Shown one piece after another: positions 4,154 through 5,146 of a stretch of 5,146 nucleotides of DNA. This DNA comes from Clostridia bacterium (GTDB lineage Bacteria; Bacillota; Clostridia; Oscillospirales; CAG-272). The translations under genes and the position numbers were made by a program. Below the pieces are notes generated by a model that was given only the letters and a program-made list of their open reading frames with translations, was not told the DNA's origin and did not search any database. The DNA is taken from contig JAFVRI010000132.1 of assembly GCA_017504335.1 (NCBI GenBank), forward strand, positions 1 through 5,146, given 5' to 3'. Positions within the stretch are counted from its first letter, which is position 1, and each line of letters starts with the position of its first letter.

Positions 4154-5146
4154 TTAGTCCATCTCGCTCAGATTGGTGGCGTAGCACCATTGGGCGGAGG
4201 TAAGCTTACCGAAGATATACTTGTTGGAGGCGGACTCGCACATGGTATAGAGCTTTCCGTCCACGACAACGATCTCCTCGGACATGGGGGGGATTTTATA
4301 ATCCTTCAAAAGGCAAGCGGAGTCCAGGTAATAGAGCGGCATTTCGGTGCCGAGGAAGGTGATCTTCGACTGCTGATTTCTCATCGTACTCATACTATAC
4401 TGATAGATATGAGAGAAGGACACACCCCAAGAGGTGGAAAGATAGAGCGAGCTTTCATCCATGCACATGCCCTGTACATGATCGGGCAGAGAGATGGCAC
4501 AGGTAGGAATGGGATCCACACCAAAGGTACCCTCTTCAAAGTCCAACGGGAACGCCACCGCCATTGCCTGATTGAAATCCCCTGCGGGGGTCGTCATCTT
4601 GTGGGCGGCGGGGGTGGGATATTCGGGCTCCCTGTAGAATTCCAGCACGTAAAGGTGATTGTAATTGTCGTCGATGTACAGACATGCCGGCTCCAGATAA
4701 TCCTCATCGGATACCTTGGTGTCGATCTTGCCCAGAGCGGGAACCGACGCACCGTCCGCGGCATTCGCCAGCGCTTCGGCACTGTATGCATAGATACAGC
4801 GATCCGAGCCGCCTGCCACGTACACGTAATCCCAGCTCACGGCGATTCCGCCCGCGTGACCGGTATAGGCGCTTCCATCCTCATTGGCAAGATATACGGT
4901 CTTTTTCAGCTCTCCGGACTCCTTCTCCACCATGTAGATGGGAGAGGCGGTACCGTCGTTCATATAGCCCGTCATCCAAAAGTAGCCGCGGTCGTCATAG
5001 TCCAAGCCCTGTGCTACAAAGCCGTCCGAAAGTCCGGGAATCTCAAAGCCCTTTTCGGATGCGCTATAATAATCGTAAACAGGCAAGCGGAAGTAGAGCC
5101 GCGCCCCAAGCAAAATCAGAAGAATCGAGCCGATGACGATCGAAAC
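4154..5146 (-). CDS. Membrane-anchored beta-propeller-like protein of unknown function, 5'-truncated by the window edge
   Basis: The reading frame runs open to the window edge, giving 330 residues without a start codon; the stop is TAA at 4156-4154. The visible N-terminus (residues 1-15, VSIVIGSILLILLGA) is a hydrophobic helix followed by RLYFR. This suggests a signal anchor or uncleaved signal peptide with the bulk of the protein outside the cell. The TTG at 5113 falls inside this helix and is not a credible start. The remainder shows recurring beta-propeller-like strands: GLDYDDRGYFW (47-57), HAGGIAVSWDYVYVAGG (from 97) ending IYAY, ACLYIDDNYNHLYVLEFY, VQGMCMDESSLYLSTSWG (from 224) ending IYQYS, and EEIVVVDGKLYTM near the C-terminus. 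I see no catalytic motif. It resembles SMP-30/YncE-type or sugar/protein-binding propellers in pattern only. It ends convergent to the CapA operon and has its own terminator, so it is an independent unit whose promoter is outside the window. Confidence 0.75.
   Translation of the reverse strand, partial: VSIVIGSILLILLGARLYFRLPVYDYYSASEKGFEIPGLSDGFVAQGLDYDDRGYFWMTGYMNDGTASPIYMVEKESGELKKTVYLANEDGSAYTGHAGGIAVSWDYVYVAGGSDRCIYAYSAEALANAADGASVPALGKIDTKVSDEDYLEPACLYIDDNYNHLYVLEFYREPEYPTPAAHKMTTPAGDFNQAMAVAFPLDFEEGTFGVDPIPTCAISLPDHVQGMCMDESSLYLSTSWGVSFSHIYQYSMSTMRNQQSKITFLGTEMPLYYLDSACLLKDYKIPPMSEEIVVVDGKLYTMCESASNKYIFGKLTSAQWCYATNLSEMD

Noticed and set aside
5111..5113. TTG at 5113 as the start of the propeller gene
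   Set aside because: It falls within a hydrophobic helix that continues in frame to the window edge, so the true start is upstream.

Overview
The window looks like chromosomal DNA from a moderately GC-rich member of the Clostridia (Bacillota), probably gut-associated. The evidence is a clostridial-type pyridoxamine kinase, strong GGAGG/AAAGGA ribosome-binding sites, a TATAAT promoter with an extended -10, and intrinsic terminators with T-tracts. The genus cannot be determined from the sequence alone, and there are no rRNA, tRNA, phage, transposase or CRISPR signals.

Layout. A 5'-truncated pyridoxal/pyridoxamine kinase gene (1-756, +) ends in a GGACGCG-type tandem repeat and then a conserved ~150-bp element closed by an intrinsic terminator. 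A sigma-A-type promoter directly after that terminator drives a two-gene operon: an M20-family metallopeptidase (1033-2175, +) and a CapA/PGA_cap-family metallophosphatase-like protein (2172-3458, +), joined by an ATGA stop/start overlap. The operon ends in a second copy of the same element. The right end holds a minus-strand gene (4154 to beyond 5146) for an N-terminally membrane-anchored, probably beta-propeller protein of unknown function. Its 3' end carries a third copy of the element, pointing the other way, preceded by another GACGCG tract.

The convergent 695-bp gap (3459-4153) holds no credible gene. It is a nest of repeats: element copy B (+), a short GGGA/TCCC hairpin, a ~246-bp unit bounded by 13-bp perfect inverted repeats (GTCATCCTGAGCG) with several internal hairpins, then element copy C (-).

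How the genes relate. The peptidase and CapA-like protein are translationally coupled and probably act together on a peptide or gamma-glutamyl-type substrate; this is inference from gene order and family. The kinase (B6 salvage) and the propeller protein are separate transcription units. No multi-gene novel system is evident. The most interesting signal is the repeat family: three copies, each placed after a gene in that gene's own orientation, each ending in the same 12-bp terminator stem, with conserved ends and loop but a variable middle.
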